Source: Membranipora membranacea
Taxonomy: Eukaryota; Bryozoa; Gymnolaemata; Cheilostomatida; Membraniporidae
Reading direction: 5' to 3'
Assembly: GCA_914767715.1 (NCBI GenBank)
Contig: OU612069.1
Coordinates: 22,567,387 to 22,631,386, forward strand
Length of the DNA stretch: 64,000 bases
Below, one piece after another: positions 48,101 to 63,100 of the stretch; position 1 is the first letter of the stretch; every line of letters begins with the position of its first letter. Both the position numbers and the translations under genes were made by a program. Under the pieces are notes generated by a model. The model saw nothing but the letters and a program-made list of their open reading frames with translations, ran no database searches and had not been told where the DNA came from.

Positions 48101-51100
48101 GCTCCTGCTTCGTAGAGGTTTGTTGTATTTGTTTTCTGCAGATGGGGAGGGCACTTTTTGATTCTTGGTTGTTGCTCTGGATATTTCGCTGTTACAAACT
48201 TCTGGATCCTTTGCATTGGCCCTGCTCGGTCTTTTGAGAGATTTTTGTGCATTTGAAGAAAATGGAATATTCGTTTTCGGGCGTACATCTGGTGAAGTTT
48301 GGATACTCCCACCACTCGCTATTGGATGTTTGCTGTGTTCTTGCTGGTCTGTCAGCACTTTGTCATCCTCTGTTGTTGCTAGAGAAAGGCTGCTGTCAGT
48401 ACAAACTTGTTGGCGTTGATGATTGGCGGGTTTTTCTTCCGAGTGCTCCTCTGGTTTTGACATGAATTGTTTGGCAGGGGCTGGTTCTTGGGGGCTGGGC
48501 TTTGCTTCAGTAAAAGGGATATCAATGGACATCCATGGTTTATCTGCAGTTTTGGAGATTTTAGAGGTTTCCTGGTTCCCTTCATCTATTTCTGGCTGTT
48601 GATCAACAGTTGCATTTTCCCTCTCATATGCAGTTACTGTTTCAGCTGGTAATGAGGTATCGATCTCGATCAGTTTAGTTTTCTTGTTTTGCTCTGGTAG
48701 GGGTGTTGGCGAGGTGTCAGTGTTTTTTTGGGTCAACAATGGTTCGATTGCAGATTTGGAGTTTATTAGAGTATCATTGTGCTGTTGATGTACTTTGGGT
48801 TTTTTATCAGTTTTTACACGTTCCCTTTCACAAGTTGTTACTGGTCCAGGTATTACTGAGGCTTCATTCTCCCAAAGCTGAGTTTTCTCTGTTGGTTGCG
48901 GTGTAGGTTGTATCTTGGTTGTTTTAATTTGGAAACTGGGAATCTTGCCAGATGGTTGTCTAGCATTGTTGTTCTCATTGACTCCCTGTGATTTTGCTTG
49001 ACTGATTAGTGACGCTTTTTCATCTTGATGTTCCGAGGGGATATCAAAACTCTGTGTCATCCAAGCATTTGAAAGCCTGCTGTCAGTGATAGGCTCTCTA
49101 ACACACTGGGCCTCACTAGTGGCTGAGTCCAACTGTTCATCATTTACACTCCCAGCTTCCATTTGGTCTGTGAGAAAGAAGGTTTCGGTGTGTGTTTTTC
49201 TTTTTGGCAGGTTGTCTTCCTGGAAACAAACTTGGTCAGTTGAGTGAGGGGTTGACAAATGGTGGTGCGGTTGCGCTGTACATGTTAAATACGACTGAGC
49301 GTCAAATGTTGCCATATATTTTTCACTCAGGGCGAGACTTCGGTTTGGTGACCTCATCAGATTGATGGGGGAACGATTCAATATATTTGTTGTATCTTTG
49401 TGATGCATTGGAGGGGTCTGATCATTTCCATGTGTTTGCAAGCTTTCAGGCTTATCCAGTGTCCCTATGTCATGTTCTGTTGAACAGCCATTGATTGACA
49501 AGGGTAGTTGAGAATCTGAGCTTGGGCTGTTGGTCGCGTTACGGGATTTCCTCTCATCCTTTATCCCAGGTAGGTTTTGTTTAGGAGATGATGTACAAGA
49601 CTCTAATAACAGCAATTTCCTATTGTTTTTGTCGTCAGCGAACGCCAACTTGGAATATTTTGCTCGACACTCTTGGGTTGGCTGGTCAGTGGCACACTTC
49701 CTCATACGCAGTGCCTCACTGGTGTCCCTTTTGAGCTGACAGTCCATCACTTCCTGAAGCCTTTCTTGGTCTTTGAGAAAGGTTGATCGAGCAAATGGTT
49801 TAGAATTTCCATTTAATGTAGATTTGAGGAAAACTTGAGAGCCAAGATTCTGTTCTTCTGTCATGAACCTATTGTCACTCTCTGATTCTGTTGACACAGG
49901 GAAAGTTTTGGATTCCGAGATTAGTGCATTGCATAAACCTGATGAGGCCTGGCTGTCTAGGAGGGCAGGTTGAACTGTTGGGGTTAACTGTGCTGGTTGT
50001 TTCTTGCTGACCCCTTCATTGGCCTCTTCTTCAGCTGTGCCATGCGGCAATGGATCTGTGACCATGGCATTCATTTTTTTGATTAAGGGGATGCCAGGCT
50101 TTACAATTTGGGACATTGATACTGGAGGATCATCACAAATTCCATCATCTTCCTCTACTTTTGGGACAAATCTGAAATTGAAGAATAAAACAATAGACAT
50201 CTTGCTAGGGTGGGTAACTGTAGCGTGAATGTGAAAGTATCTTAAGAGTACAAAGAGGTTTTTGGGGGAACACGAGGAAAGCGAAAACGTGAATCTTGGA
50301 ATTTCAATAAGAACCTCTGGAATCAATAATGGTGCTCAAAAATCAAATTTTTTTTCCAGAGTTCTGACTTGAAATACTGTGGAGCTGCTATTTTCCCTAT
50401 ACAACCCCTTTATTTATTTTCAGGTTCTATTATTTGTATCCCCTTGTCTTGAGATTACCTACCGGTCACCTTGAGCTCCAAGTAAGGACTGGTCAATGGT
50501 AGGTTCATCCATGTTGCTTCCATCCAAATCCCCATGTTGCATTTCATCATTGACAGCATCTCGTGGGACTATAGAGTCCTGATCAGGTTTTCCAAAGTTG
50601 TCGACAGAGTTTGGTTGAGAAGCCTGATGCTCCAATGATAGCAAACCATCAGCTTCCAAATTGATCGCTGTTACCATAGAGCTGGAAAAATAATATTGAT
50701 AAATTCTATATAAGACTCATTTTGACAATACTATAATGTCAGCAATCCCTAGCTGGCACTGAAGTGGAGAACTTCTGATTCTATCAATTTTTCTTTACTT
50801 CTCTAGATTTCATAACGCATGGCAGAGTTTTCTGCCTGTGGTATATAAGTCGATTGGCTAGTGAATTTCTCAACAGGACAAGAAATGGTATCTGATGAAT
50901 TTTCGTTATTCGGTAAGGAAATACTTGTTTCTGCACCCAGCTCATGGGTTGAGATATCAGTGCAGGGATAACAATTTTAGTCATTGGGCAAAAAAGGGAA
51001 GTTTTGCCAGTTTTTTTCTGGCGGTAAGAGAGAAATTGATCCTCAGGAACAAGACAAATTTACCATACCAGTGACTTTGTTATCAGAGCATGCAACTGAA

Positions 51101-54100
51101 TGAAAAGAGTGCTGTGATAATTAATATACATTTGGGTTGAAAAACGTGTTGCCACAAACCAGGTTTCTGACGACTCTGGCTGACCATGAGGTTTTTGGAT
51201 CGCTTTGCACCAAAAACAATGAAAGCAAGGCTATCTCATAGATTGCAAAACTGAATGGCCTGCTTGATTATCACTGTAGTTCCATGGTTTGGACTGAGCT
51301 AATTATGAGGGGGATTCGCACCAGGGGAATACCTCATAGGTCGCACTGAGTTTAAAGGTTCAGTTCACAAAAGACTTTGTATAAAGTGACCCGGATTCAG
51401 GTCCCAATAGCGGCAGGTTACATGGGCATGGAAACATGTTGATTCTCTCAGTATGCATAGACTTCCGGTTTATTTTAACTTGCCTTATAATATTTGCAAT
51501 ATTCTTATATTCAATATTCTTCTCTTTGGAGCATGTGTTGTTTACATTATTGTCACAGATGTCAGCGTTCCCAGTACACATGGGAATCTATAGAAAATAA
51601 TTGCATCAGAAAAGACAGGACAGAATTACATCAAATAATTTTTTGGCAATCATTTTCTGGTGGCTCAATCAAAAACGGTTTTATCCCATCCTGCAGGATG
51701 TAAAATGATTAACCATGCATCAGTTTTTTAGATGTCTTGATAACTAGCAACAACAAGATATGTTATTTTCATACTCAAGTTTTCCAGGAAACCTCTTATG
51801 TCAGAGATAAATGAACCTGAAAAGCAGTCACAATTCTCGGATCAAAATTAAAGTCTAATTTAATATAATATTTACAGGGTGCTTAGACACAATTCCAATT
51901 TCTGAATCCGATTCTAAATCTGGCAATCACTGACTCATAGCTTATCTTCTGGTTAAAAACCTGAGAAGTTATAATGGTTTCTTTAAACTCTGTCTATGAT
52001 CTGGCTAAATCACTTCTTACATTAAGGATTTTCTGTTGTTCTTCTGCAGCCCTAGCCCTATGAACAGTAGTATCGTCCTCATCTTGTTCCAGTTCACCGT
52101 CCAAAATTATGTTCTGCCAAAAGAAGAATTTTACAAAATTCTAGATAAAACTTTTTCACAACAATAAATTTATTACCCCTACGACACATACACTTAGTTT
52201 ACCTTAATGTTTAGGAGATAAAGGTAACAACAAGTTTTTCAAACGATAATCTTAACCACATTAAAATCATGTCTTTCGACTCAAAATATGGTTATCGGAT
52301 GAACACAATATAGCTTTAACTTGGGGATTGAGAGTACCAAGCTATACTTTTTGAGATATATACTAGTTGAGATGGCTATACTAGTGGAGATGACATGGCT
52401 CAAAACTTCAAAATGCGCATCCCGTGTGACTTTCTAAGTATTGGGGTATGATGCGATGGAAACCAGAAAATCATGCCCTACCTAATAGGGAGTAGGAGGT
52501 GGTTCAGTTGGTTAGAGCCCTGTACCTTTAGCATACAAATGCTGAATGTCCTGGGTTTGAATCCCACTACAGGCCATTGATTTCTGGGTTTTGGTTAGCC
52601 CCCAGGGTGCGCCAACATGCCTGCTAACAGAGAGTAACTTGGGTCAAATATTGCGGACTCGCCACTAGGGCAACAAATTTCGCCGCCCATGCTTTGGGAT
52701 GTGGTGTGTGATAAGACATCAGATTTTTTTAATAAACCTACCTGAGGATTCAAACTCTCCTTAACAAAGGAATTTCCTGTTATGCTCTGCAGCTGGTTCT
52801 CATCTGTGACTGAGAGGCCATTTAGGGTCAATTTAGATATATCTCTTGTCATATACCCCTTCATAGGTGTGCTACTTGAAGTAGGAGAATCCCCGTTTGT
52901 ATCTAGATGAACCTCTATGTCTTGTATCAAATCCTGAAATATTTCAATCAATCAAATTATAAGACTGACTGTTCAATGCAGACATGCCCATTTTATATCT
53001 CAGTTATCTATATCCTGCAAACAAACATATATCGTTTTCATAAACTCTCTCCATGAGATCTTTAAATGGACTTTACCCTCCAGGAGAAAATATTAGCCCA
53101 GTTTAGTTTTGCTGGGTTAGAGGTGACTTAATTTTAGGTGCCACTAATTTTCACCACATACTACTTAAGGATGGATCGTGTTCATTTGAAGTAAGGAGGG
53201 TGAGTATATGTTAGCAAGCTAGCAATTTTATTAGTAACTATAGTGGTCTGCATATATGCAGTATTGTCGGTTTATTTGTACGTATAATTAGATCTTATCT
53301 TTTCGCATCATGTGAGTCCGTATTCAAGGCCCCAATATGTAACTTCTGGTTTCAATTTATTTCTCACCTGAGTATGATCACAAAGCTTAACAATCTGACA
53401 GCTAAATAACAAGTTTACAGCTTCCCCTGTTTTTTTTTTATTTGTCTCATGAAGGAAACGGACTCTGAACTATAAGTTGTTACTTACAAACTTGGCAGAT
53501 TCTTGATTTAAAATGTTGGTTTGGTTTGATGGAGCTAGCTTCTCATCAGAAATCTGGGCTTCTTCTTCTGCATCATCTCCACCGGAACAGCATTGCTAGT
53601 ATAATAAAGGATGAAATTGTAGGTTTTTAACTTGGTAGTCTGTATGCTACTATATAAATAAGTGCTATTTGGGTTGGAGCACCGGTTGTTGTCAAATAAG
53701 CTAGCCATGTTCAACAATGGCATTCCATCATGGGAGGGAAAGCTGATCAGTTACTGGTATGCTGCTAATCGTGACCTGAGCTTCATATGGCCTATATAAC
53801 CGCTTATAGTCAGACCCACAAAATTATCATATTTACAGCATACCTCAATCTCAATCTTCTCAATCGCATCCTCCTCGGTCTGTGTACTAATTTCTCTCTG
53901 TGTTTGTACTCTAGTCTGAAAAATAAACCTCAGTATTATAATCATAACTCAGCTTCAAATAATTGCTGCACGTTTTGTTATAAAACAGCAAATTATTATC
54001 AACGCTTGATGCTAGTTCAGACAGAGAGTTTGTCCCCAAACCCGGGTTCAAATTCGATATAATATTGAGTTTCCTGCATTTGGAGTTGCGCTCTAAGCAG

Positions 54101-57100
54101 GAGCAGATCTGTAGAATGGGACTTTAAATCAAGGCAAGTTGGGCTCAACATCATAACAGCTGTATGACATGAATAATTGGTGATCTCATGCAAATCACTC
54201 GTCATTTTGTGTGAAGCGGATTATGTTCATTATAGGCCAGAAGCAGCCTAGATGTAACTGCTCTATAAAATAATGGCACGGACAATTTTTGATGGCAGGA
54301 AACTGATCGCATATTATACTTCATTGATGTTTCTTCTGTAAAATTCACCGGGTGTACCCAGTTGTAGTGGTCATATTTAGAAATTAAAAGGTGTTTTGTT
54401 TTTGCATTATATATGTGGGGACATAACTCCTATTCTGTGTAATCTTACTAATCTAATCTTCAGGGATTTCCAGGTTGAAACTGCATTGTGGGGATTTTGC
54501 TGACTTGCCAATTTATTTACCAAGTAAACTTGCAGAAGTCTGCTCGTGTTAGATCAGGACAAATTTAAAATTTTCAATAATTATAATGTCAGATCTTTAT
54601 GAGGTTAGTATGATACTGTCTTGCGGCAGCATATCCGCAATATTTCTCAAAATTGCATTAATAAGTGAAATGTTAAGAATTCAATAAAAGGTGTTTCTAG
54701 GGTGGAACAACGTGGTGAATCCAAAATTAAGGTTGTACGCAGTTGTAGCGATCATGTCAGCGGCAGCGCAGCAGCATATCCTCATTTCTTCTAAAACTTG
54801 CTTTTAATGAGTGAAATATTAAGAGTTTAAATAAAAGGTGTTTCAAGGGTATAACAAGGTGCTGAATATAAAGAAATAGGGTGTAACCTAGAACAAGTTT
54901 TATCCAATTGCCTGCATTCCGAGCTAGTGGATCGGGAGCCACAGCTCGGAATGCAGGCAAATGGACCAAACTTGGTCTAGTGTACCCAGTCGTAGCAATC
55001 ATGTCAGCAGAAGATCGGCAGCGCGGCAGCATATCGCAATTTTTCTCAAAATCGCTAATAATAAGTGAAATGTTACGAGTTTAAAACAAGGGTATATCTA
55101 GGGTAGAACAATGTGCTGAATCCAAAACTGAGAGTGTACCCGGTTGTAGCAATCATGTCAGCGGCAGCATACCTGCGATTTTCTTCACAATCGGTTAGGT
55201 AAGTGAAATGTCAAGTGATTAATATGGCCAGCAGGAAACACGACTATATGTATGATTTTAACAAGATATTATATCACATCATTTTAAATGGTGGTCAGCG
55301 ACAGCACTACATCTCAACGAGAACAAGACAAAAAGCAGCCTAGACATAAGACTGCTCAAAACATGATAGCGTGAGACAAATTTGATGTAGGAAAAAAGTG
55401 TGTACCCAGTTGAAGAGTTCAGCCGCAGCACTACTGCATATCCCAAATATTCACACTATCGATATGTGATTAGTGGGAAGTCATGAGTTTGATGCAGTTA
55501 GCACAAGTCAAGACTCTAGTACTGGGTTCTACATTGTATATGTTTTATCATTGCATGAGATGGTTGATGAGAGACAGCGCTACCGCATATCCCCATATCA
55601 TGTCATTAGCGGGTTAGGACAGTATGCGAAGCTGGCATATCTAAGTTTTTCAGACTCTGACAGTTTGGTTTCTTTCTGAAAAGTGAGGCACTCATTGAAC
55701 TCTTTGCTCATGTGTTATGCAAAAGCAGTGGCGTATATTAGCACTCACGGCCCACGGAGTTCCGTGAGTGGCTGAATAGCTCAGTGTGTAGAGCGTCTGC
55801 TTAATATTCACTGTTCATCAGATTGTTGTGGGTTTGAATCCCATCAAGGTCAGGTTTTTTTCAAATGGGTGCTTTATAACTGGAGCATTTTTACCGTAAT
55901 CTTCTACTGCTATTGAGTTGTTTTCTGAAAGTACCCAACAGCTCAGTGAGCTATTGAAATACCTCTCTGCTTGCACTATTTTGCTACCGAGATGTAAAAA
56001 TTTCCGTGGTGGGAGGGCGCTTAAGCGCCCCTCCCACACCCTCCCCGCCACGCCTACGGCTTGTGCATCGGGCTGCGCCCAATCATTATGCTCATCTCTA
56101 AAAAGTCAGTGAGTCAATATTTTTAGAATATACGCCCCTGTGCAAAAGATATCCAGCCAAAAAATGACATAAAAGGCAATTGAATTGCAAAAATGTTGTT
56201 TGTAATTGCCCCCAAGACAGTGGTCTTAAGACCATACAATATCATACTAGCATCAAGTATCCTGCCATCAAGTATTTATAATCTTTGATACTAGACCCAT
56301 AAGAAGTTTGACATAATTCAATTGAAATTTTTCAATTTGTGCTGGTCTGATACGAGCAGCCTTCTCTCCAAGTTTACTTGGTGAATTAATTGCCATGTCA
56401 ACAAATCCCACAATGCAATTTCAACCTGGAATTCCCTGATGATTAGATTACTTAGATTACACAGAATAGGAGTTATTCCCCCACACATATAATGCCAAAA
56501 CAAAACACCTTTTAATTTCTAAATATGGCCACTACAACTGGGTACACCCGGTGAATTTTACAGAACATAAACCAATGAAGTATAAAACGTGATCAGTATC
56601 CTGCCATCAAATATTGTCCGTGCCATAACAACTTATGCTATAGCTGCTTCTGGCCTATTAGTGATATTTATGCAGCAAGTCACGATTGATCAGTTTTCAA
56701 CTCGAATGGGGGTGAGCTGCATTTCTGCCTTTACATAGAAATAGTTTATGAGACTTGTTACAAGAAAATTTTACTAAAATGCTGCATTCACTGTTCAAAT
56801 GAGAGTCTGTCACTCCTTGGCTGGATCTGTTTTACAAAAGTTAGTAATGTAAGCAAACGACATAAAATCACGAACCATAACATGATTGTATAGCAACATC
56901 AAAAGGAAGGACGAGGGCATTAGGTGTAATAATTTAGTGTGTGTCCCAGGGAACATGTGGGCACAGAGCAAAGCTTATCACAGAAGTTAGCATCAGTTCC
57001 ATTATTGTGAGTTTAGGGGTAATTATGGGATGAACAGTTACATTTTAGGTGGGATTTATTTTGCAGAAATTTGGAGGGTGCTCAATTTTTTCAAATAAAA

Positions 57101-60100
57101 TTCCTCACGATTGACATGTGTAGAAGCCAATGGACCTAACATAGCAACATAAAAAGGTTATCAAGTATTGTAGGGTTTGTAACTCTACAAGTCGATTAAG
57201 AGTTGTATTCCCAAGATACAAGGGGACACAACTCCCTCTGTTCATCTTGCAAGGAAAAACTGAGCACATAAATGCAATAAAGTGGCTGTAAAATCTGTAA
57301 AATTCATAAGCACTTGGAAACATGCTCACGCAAAAGCTGTGTCATGAGAGAAGGTCTCTCAATGAATATTAGATTAGGCTCCTCCTAATAAATAGGTTCA
57401 ACCTGACAGTTAGGCTTATTCACTGAAAGTTGATATCTATAGTTCTTTTTGACTGTCAGCCAGTATTCAAGAGACTAAAATATTAACGCTTCAATAGCTT
57501 TTTTAACTGAGCTTTTGGCAATCTCTGTATAATAGATAGCAGTGGAATATAAATACATTCACTGGGAATCCCGATGACTAGACCTTAGTTGTTCAAACCA
57601 GCAAAAAAATAAGACCAGTGTTCCATATGACAACTGGTATTACAAAACAACAGGCATTACACAGATTGTATGGCTAGACCCTTATAACTTCAATTTGAAC
57701 TTCCGAATTCAATATTTGAATAGAGTACAGGATCAGACAACATACACTGTGTTTGTGCCTCAGGGCAGAATTGGATGTGCCACAAAATAATTTAAGGTCC
57801 TTTAAAACTGTAGCAACTCTTTCTATGTCGGGGATTAGGCAATTGTCAACACTGTTGAGCTAACTGATATTATTGTAATATAGCATAGGATGCTATCTTG
57901 CAGCAATATTACAGCAAGGAGTTGACTCCTTGATTAGAGCCAGTGGGATTTATAATATATATGACTATGAGGACAACATTTCTCATACCTATCTCGCAGA
58001 AAATTCTAGCCTTTTTTCAGAACTGCTGGAATTATAAATACCAGTAATTTGGACGCTACTAGATCTTCCCTATTCACATGATTAGACTGCTAAATTAGCC
58101 AAAATATACTGGATTATGGTCAATTTCATCAGGTTGTTTTGTGCGGTTTGAGACTGAAACTGTGGATGGATGAAATGGATGAAAATTAACCCTCATGTTC
58201 AAATGTGCTGACACCGGGGATACAGTATCCGATTAATCAGAATTCAGGATATCAAAGGCACTTGTTGGAATCATGGAATCTTGTTTGACTCCAGGAGTGT
58301 GCTTAGATTAAGTTTGATACAATCTGCCTGCTATCTGAGTTGGTTCCCCTTGGGCGTGAACCGGCAACTGCTTATCACATAAATTCCAAGCAATCTGATA
58401 CACAAGTATATTGGATCAAACTTTCTCTATAATGTACTATTGTTAGGCATCTTACATCGACCATCGACTGATTCATTATTTAGTATGTCTCTGGCACTTA
58501 CATTGACAGTTTCATCCACTTGTACCAATACAGACTCAACCTTTTCTCCATCGTTTTGTACTCCATTTCTTCGCCCGTTATAGTCTTTAGCTGTGGATTC
58601 ATCTGATTCATCTCGTAAAGGCAAACTGCCATCAAAGTTCTCCTGTAACAGAGATTATCCCAGCAGTGTTTTGTTACAAAACAAAGACAGCGTACACACA
58701 TGAGCAGGGAACAACAACAACTCTCCTCGGAGCTATATCTTATAAACATTTCAACCTTGATTAAATATTCAGGATTCAGAATTTATTGGCTACATGTGAT
58801 GTGTGAACTGCAGTTATCACTAGCCAATGTGTTGGCTCAGAGCCAACCCATTGGCTAAGTTACCACTACATTTTGGTAATGGCCGCTGTCACTCAAGCTA
58901 AGAAAACTACAAACTACAATTGTGGACATAATTTAAATGAGGAGGAAAAAGAATTTAGCAATGGTTATGACTTATTTTACTAGTATAGTGTCTTAGCTAA
59001 ACCAAGAGGTGTTTTTACAGTCCAACACATTTGATTGTATATTAAAGTAAATATTTCACACACATGCTATGTGGGTTATGTTGCCTGTCCAGAAAATCCA
59101 CAAACAAAGCAGAGCACAATAATCAAGTGATAGTAGCAATTACTTACCGGTCTTCTGCAGTATGGGCCAGAAGGAATACTGAAATCTAGGCTAAGCTCAT
59201 CAAATTGTGCTGTATCAGCAGCATGGGCATTATGAATAGCCTGTTCCTCACTAACACTCTGGGGGATACTGACAGCCCGGCCGCTGTAGCTTCCAGTTAG
59301 CAAAGATGAGGAAAAACTTTCACCGACACCTGAATCTTCAACAGTTTCCTGTCCACCCTCCTTCGGCTAAAATTTAAATGAAAATTATTAATGAGCAACG
59401 CTAGAACGGTCAATATTCTGACTGCTACCGATTTTTTACCTGCGGTTTTTCACAAAAAGTTATAAATATTGTCTGTAGTTTTGTGCACCATACTGATCTT
59501 TTTTTGACCACATTCAATTCAATTGGATTGATTATCCACCAATTTTGATGTGATTGGTTTAGATAAGCCTGAGCAGGCTGCCCAGGCTTCGATGCTGAGA
59601 AACAGTAGTCATAAAAAAATATCACGTATTCGCAGGCTAGACTTTATTACACAATTATTTATACAGGATATGTTTTCAGCGCCAGCACATTATTACCTCA
59701 CATGCATTGATTTTCTCTTTTTATGTGGCAAAATGCCAAATACCGATCATGTGATCAAAAATATTTTAGGGCTGAGGAAGACAGAACTTAAAAGCAATCA
59801 TAGGGACAAAGAGAAACTATAAGAAATTAAATAAATATTGATGCGATAAAAAAACTGACTCGCGTCTATCACGCTAGGCAACTTGAGTTTGACGCTAAAT
59901 TGAGAAAATTTTGATATCTATTCTTTGAGTGCCCCTCAATCATTGAACCTAGAGTAAGTGTTTATAATGGGATGAAACTAGGTGTGAATATACTGTAGAT
60001 ACATATAAATACTGGTGAACATCTCCAATCATGGTCGAAGCGGAGGGGCTCAGCTAACACAAATACTTTTGAGAGAATTAATTTTGGAGGTAGCAGCCTT

Positions 60101-63100
60101 GATCTGAGCTCATCAATAAAACCTTGAGACAAAGCAACACACACAGATATCTAATACCACCCAGGATGGGCTCAATGACGCATTCAAAGCTCAACACTTT
60201 GCGCTTATCTCGCTACCATTGACTGATATTAACCTGTGGCGTTTCTTCGTAAAGTGCTTGGCAAGCTTCCAAAGTTAACATCAAAACAATAAAAAAAATG
60301 TCAATATCACAGGATGAGGAAGGGCTTGACTGAACACCCTCCCACATGTTTATACTTTGGCTGAAGGTTTGACAATATTGATAATAGCAGCTGTTAAAGT
60401 GCATTCATAGCCAATCACAAAAAGTAAATACTCTATTCAATACTTGATTGACGCTTCACTACTTGACAAAGGTTTAGTTAAAAAACATTCAAAGTTATCA
60501 ACCATAGGTGCGTAAAAACTAGCTTGCCTGCCTGAGCTTTATATTACAACACCAACACTATCGCATTCATTACCCGCATGGAATTATTGATAGCGCAAAA
60601 AATATTCCCAAACAAATAGGCTTACATGAGCATCAACAGATGAGACACCAGCATGCTAACTCCACAATTCAGCTGATAAACTAGTCTGAACCTTCAGTGA
60701 CCTTTTGAGGAGTGAGGGGGTAGGGCTTAAGGCAGGTATACTTTGCCAATGTCCATCCCGAATATTGGTAAAGTATACATGTTTGCAAAACCGGATGCCT
60801 CAGGGCAGTGCCTATTCAGTACTTCGACTTGTCATCGATGCTGGTTTCACTAATTGAAAGCTGCAGGCAGGGGTATCGTCTGCATCATATTGGCAAAAAA
60901 AATTATCACACCATCTAAACCCTATATCTTGCATACATACAAATAGTGGTTCGACAGGATCCATCCTGGGAAGGGTTACCATCTCCATTGATTGGTCAGA
61001 GTTCATCTTTTCAGACTTTCCCTGTATCAGTAGAAGTAAACAGAATAATTATCAGGCACAAGGAACAATTGACATCGCAGGTGCTTGCTGCCTGGGTGAC
61101 CCTGACACATCAGCCCAGCAACTAACACATGAACTCCTAGACAACCTAGAGTATACATCTTTTACGTGTGACTTGCCAATATTCCAGGGGGTGCTGGTGA
61201 CAATAGATAATGTGTTTCAACCTGACAACAGATCCAATATCCAAAGCACCGACCACTCTGACCCCCAAATGCTTGTGATTACAGCAAGCTACCGATAAAT
61301 CAGTCAATAAAGATTAGTGGGGCAACCTTCTTTATTTCAAGTACCATGTGAATGCCCCTGGTATGAGATACATTGGTACTGCACTAACAAGACATCATGT
61401 AACAGGACCATTTGTGGGCGAGGTACCTCAATGTGAACTTTTCAGATTTACAGAGCAATCTGTAAACCTCAGCGACATGGCAGGTATGACAACATCGAGA
61501 ATGTCAGAGAGTGGTATTCTTGTTAGGTGTGAATGCTTATTTCCTCCCAATGACAGACTAGAACAAGAATGTTCCCTCTGTGGTGGCGGAGGGATATTAC
61601 AATATCCCTCCACCACCACAGAGGGAAAATACTTGTTCTAATGACAGACAGGGCCCAACACCCAGGGATTTCGCGACAGGGCACCTTGAGGCGCAGTGAT
61701 CTACAGATAGTTGAGCCCTGACAGTATGAATAAGAAATCCTGGTAGCGTGCCCACAACAGCAAGAGCAAAAAATATCACATTCCTATCATTCAAGGTCCT
61801 TACGTTACTTTATTTGGCTACAGGTTGATCACAGGGAAACGGCAGAGTGCCATCACATTCCAATCTTTCGAAGCCCTTATTTTACTTTATACGCATAACA
61901 GTCTCACCTTGGTGATCCACAAATAGATCTTAAATAGATCAGCTACTTAAATCACACTCAATAATGGTGCCTGTCACAAAAGCAACTGATAGCTGTCTAT
62001 TAACAAAGACTATGTCACTATATGAAAGGAAACTGCAACAAGCGAGTTCAGAAGGTTATGAATATAGGTTATTAGTGAAGATTGAGCAGGGGAACGCAAC
62101 TACTAACCAATTTGATTAGTGACAGTCAAAGCAGGGAGGGTGGGAGATATCCCACCCTCCCTGGTCAAAGTTGTAACAAACTAGAAAATGGTTATGTATA
62201 TACATTAAATTTCATAGTTGATTAGAATTTCGTTTATATTTGCAGTGATAATACATAGTTGAATTTCGAAGAGATGATAAAGAAATAAAAGGTCTCAGAT
62301 TGAACCTATCTCTAAGCAATAAAAGGCCGGCGCTTGCAAATTCCTCCTAGAATCCTCATTATCAAGACGTGATTCAGACCCGCAAGCAGTCAGGTCAAGA
62401 TAATTCATTATTTCAAGGAAAGATTCTTCTGTATAGAAAATATTCAGTACTGATAACCTGCGAATTTAAATCAAAAACTGAAACAACATTATTTTATGTA
62501 CACTTCATTGCTTTGAGATTTGTCTGTTAAGATACCAATCTCCATTATTGAAGTCTCTTATTTCAAGCACCACATTCCTGGGATAACAACATGTTGCGAG
62601 AGTTTCCTGTTGACATGGAAGGCCGAAAGCTGAAACTGAGCACATACGGGTGATCCATCTTGATATTTTTCACAATTCCAAGTCTTTTGTTGGTTTTCTC
62701 TTCCTTTTTCTGCAATGTTTCACACATCTAGTTCTTTGCTCACTTCCTATTCTTCCTTGAAACCAGTCTGATGGCTTGTGTTTCTGAAATAAGAAGATTG
62801 TAGAATAGGGAGACCGGTACAAGGAAGCCAGAGAAAAAAAATCCACTGGCAGTACTAAACTCACATCAATTGTACGCAGATCTTTCATAAATATTCTCAA
62901 TCATTCTAAATCATATGGCCACTCCAGGTTGATACCTATAGTTAGAGGGCAACCAGGGTTTCAAACAAGTTATCATTGATTAATAGCAGATTGCACCTTA
63001 TGCATGGAGAAAAAGGTCAAATCAAAATATGATGATTATTCAGAGAGAAATCATGTGAAACAATTTGTGGGCGCTTGGAGTATTAAGGTTTGATAAGCTC

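Larger units (their letters stand above)
54233..56657. mobile_element. 2.4-kb element with 340-bp terminal inverted repeats
   Basis: The left arm (54233 to about 54580, starting TAGGCCAGAAGCAGC) is repeated inverted at about 56320-56657, nearly 90 percent identical by eye. TTA borders both ends (54230-54232 and 56658-56660). This fits a PIF/Harbinger-type TTA duplication; a TA duplication with ends starting GGCCAGAAGC is the alternative reading. There is no transposase. The interior is a tandem array (about 54590-55640) interrupted by a palindromic MITE, and a hAT MITE sits at 55726-56140. It lies in the 4.6-kb intron of the large acidic gene. Confidence 0.82.

Noticed and set aside
47793-50228. 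Many plus-strand open frames across 47.8-50.2 kb
   Set aside because: They are antisense shadows of the 796-codon minus-strand exon, which has clean splice sites in phase with its neighbours.
50172-50326. N-terminal extension of the 853-codon minus frame beyond 50171
   Set aside because: A strong acceptor (CAATTTCAG) at 50171 joins in phase 2 with the exon 50463-50681, so the upstream codons are intron.
52496-52576. Functional tRNA gene
   Set aside because: A and B boxes are present but no proper anticodon arm exists, and a SINE-like body follows.
55770-55851. Functional tRNA gene
   Set aside because: The acceptor stem does not pair and the anticodon loop is far too long, so it is treated as a tRNA-derived relic.
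60236-60267. Possible exon of the large acidic gene (CQALYEETPQ)
   Set aside because: The length does not keep phase between the flanking phase-0 exons and its acceptor is weak.
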